From Phytoseiulus persimilis (lineage: Eukaryota > Arthropoda > Arachnida > Mesostigmata > Phytoseiidae), in assembly GCA_037576195.1 (NCBI GenBank), contig CM075103.1, forward strand, positions 29,596,723-29,660,722: 64,000 nt of DNA, given 5' to 3'. Below are positions 63,771-64,000 of this stretch, in pieces (within the stretch, counting starts at the first letter, position 1; every line of letters begins with the position of its first letter). Under the pieces are notes generated by a model. It was not told the DNA's origin and did no database searches. It saw nothing but the letters and a program-made list of their open reading frames with translations. A program made the translations under genes and the position numbers.

Positions 63771-64000
63771 GTATGCAGTGCCTCAAATTGAGGATTAGGT
63801 TTCAGATCCTCCCCCATGCGCGCACAAGGGGTCGGCATTGCTCATGGACGCCCTGCGCCAACGAAATCCTCGGCTGCAACCGAAGCGCGCGGTCTGAATT
63901 GACGGAATGCAACCCAGTGATATTGATTCCAATTAGGCATTGGATGCATCGGAATTCTATGCGAAATCGATGATACAACACCTCGTTCGGAAGCTCATTC
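63771..64000. other. Right edge, nothing assigned
   Basis: No exon could be supported. The upstream part of nuf may begin beyond this edge. Confidence 0.4.

Overview
This window is nuclear DNA from a eukaryote, almost certainly an arthropod. Every gene that can be read is split by spliceosomal introns with GT-AG ends, mostly 40-350 bases long. There is a Pol III tRNA gene with internal A and B boxes, and the recognisable proteins are animal ones (Smad4, ERH, MVB12, ZIP7/Catsup, a Rab11-FIP3/4-type protein). Short introns, base composition near half G+C, dispersed genes and no obvious transposons suggest a compact-genome chelicerate such as a phytoseiid mite. That placement is inference and was not tested.

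I built gene models by hand, joining exons only where the GT and AG ends and the reading phase agree. Nine models are phase-consistent and reach a stop. From left to right they are: a Myb/SANT-like (trihelix) DNA-binding protein (2171-4470, minus); enhancer of rudimentary homolog (16915-18262, minus); ESCRT-I subunit MVB12 (19545-21284, plus); Smad4 (22678-25340, plus); a small rhodanese without its catalytic cysteine (26035-26672, minus); an unrecognised protein with about eight membrane helices (34929-36668, plus); a ChaC gamma-glutamylcyclotransferase (39080-40866, minus); the zinc transporter ZIP7/Catsup (48830-51676, minus); and a small secreted protein of unknown role (52504-53216, minus). 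A tenth gene, Rab11-FIP3/4 (nuf), runs on the minus strand from 54367 to at least 63595. It carries an EF-hand exon, coiled-coil exons and a C-terminal Rab11-binding segment, and it probably continues past the right edge. A tRNA-Thr(UGU) lies at 32485-32557.

The gaps are large: 4.5-16.9 kb, 28-32.4 kb, 36.7-39 kb, 41-48.8 kb, and the 5.7-kb gap inside the nuf gene. They contain many long open frames on both strands, because stop-containing trinucleotides are rare in this sequence. I could not tie most of them to a gene. Where a frame has matching splice sites and coding-like content I list it as a low-confidence candidate.

There are no operons. Functional themes are independent: TGF-beta/BMP signalling (Smad4), endosomal sorting and recycling (MVB12, Rab11-FIP), zinc release from the early secretory pathway (ZIP7), glutathione turnover (ChaC) and gene regulation (SANT protein, ERH). 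I found no CRISPR array, prokaryotic feature, viral gene or toxin system, and no convincing new multi-gene system. The most unusual items are the cysteine-less rhodanese, the unrecognised eight-helix protein, the clade-specific secreted protein, and a locus at 42-43.4 kb where both strands look coding.
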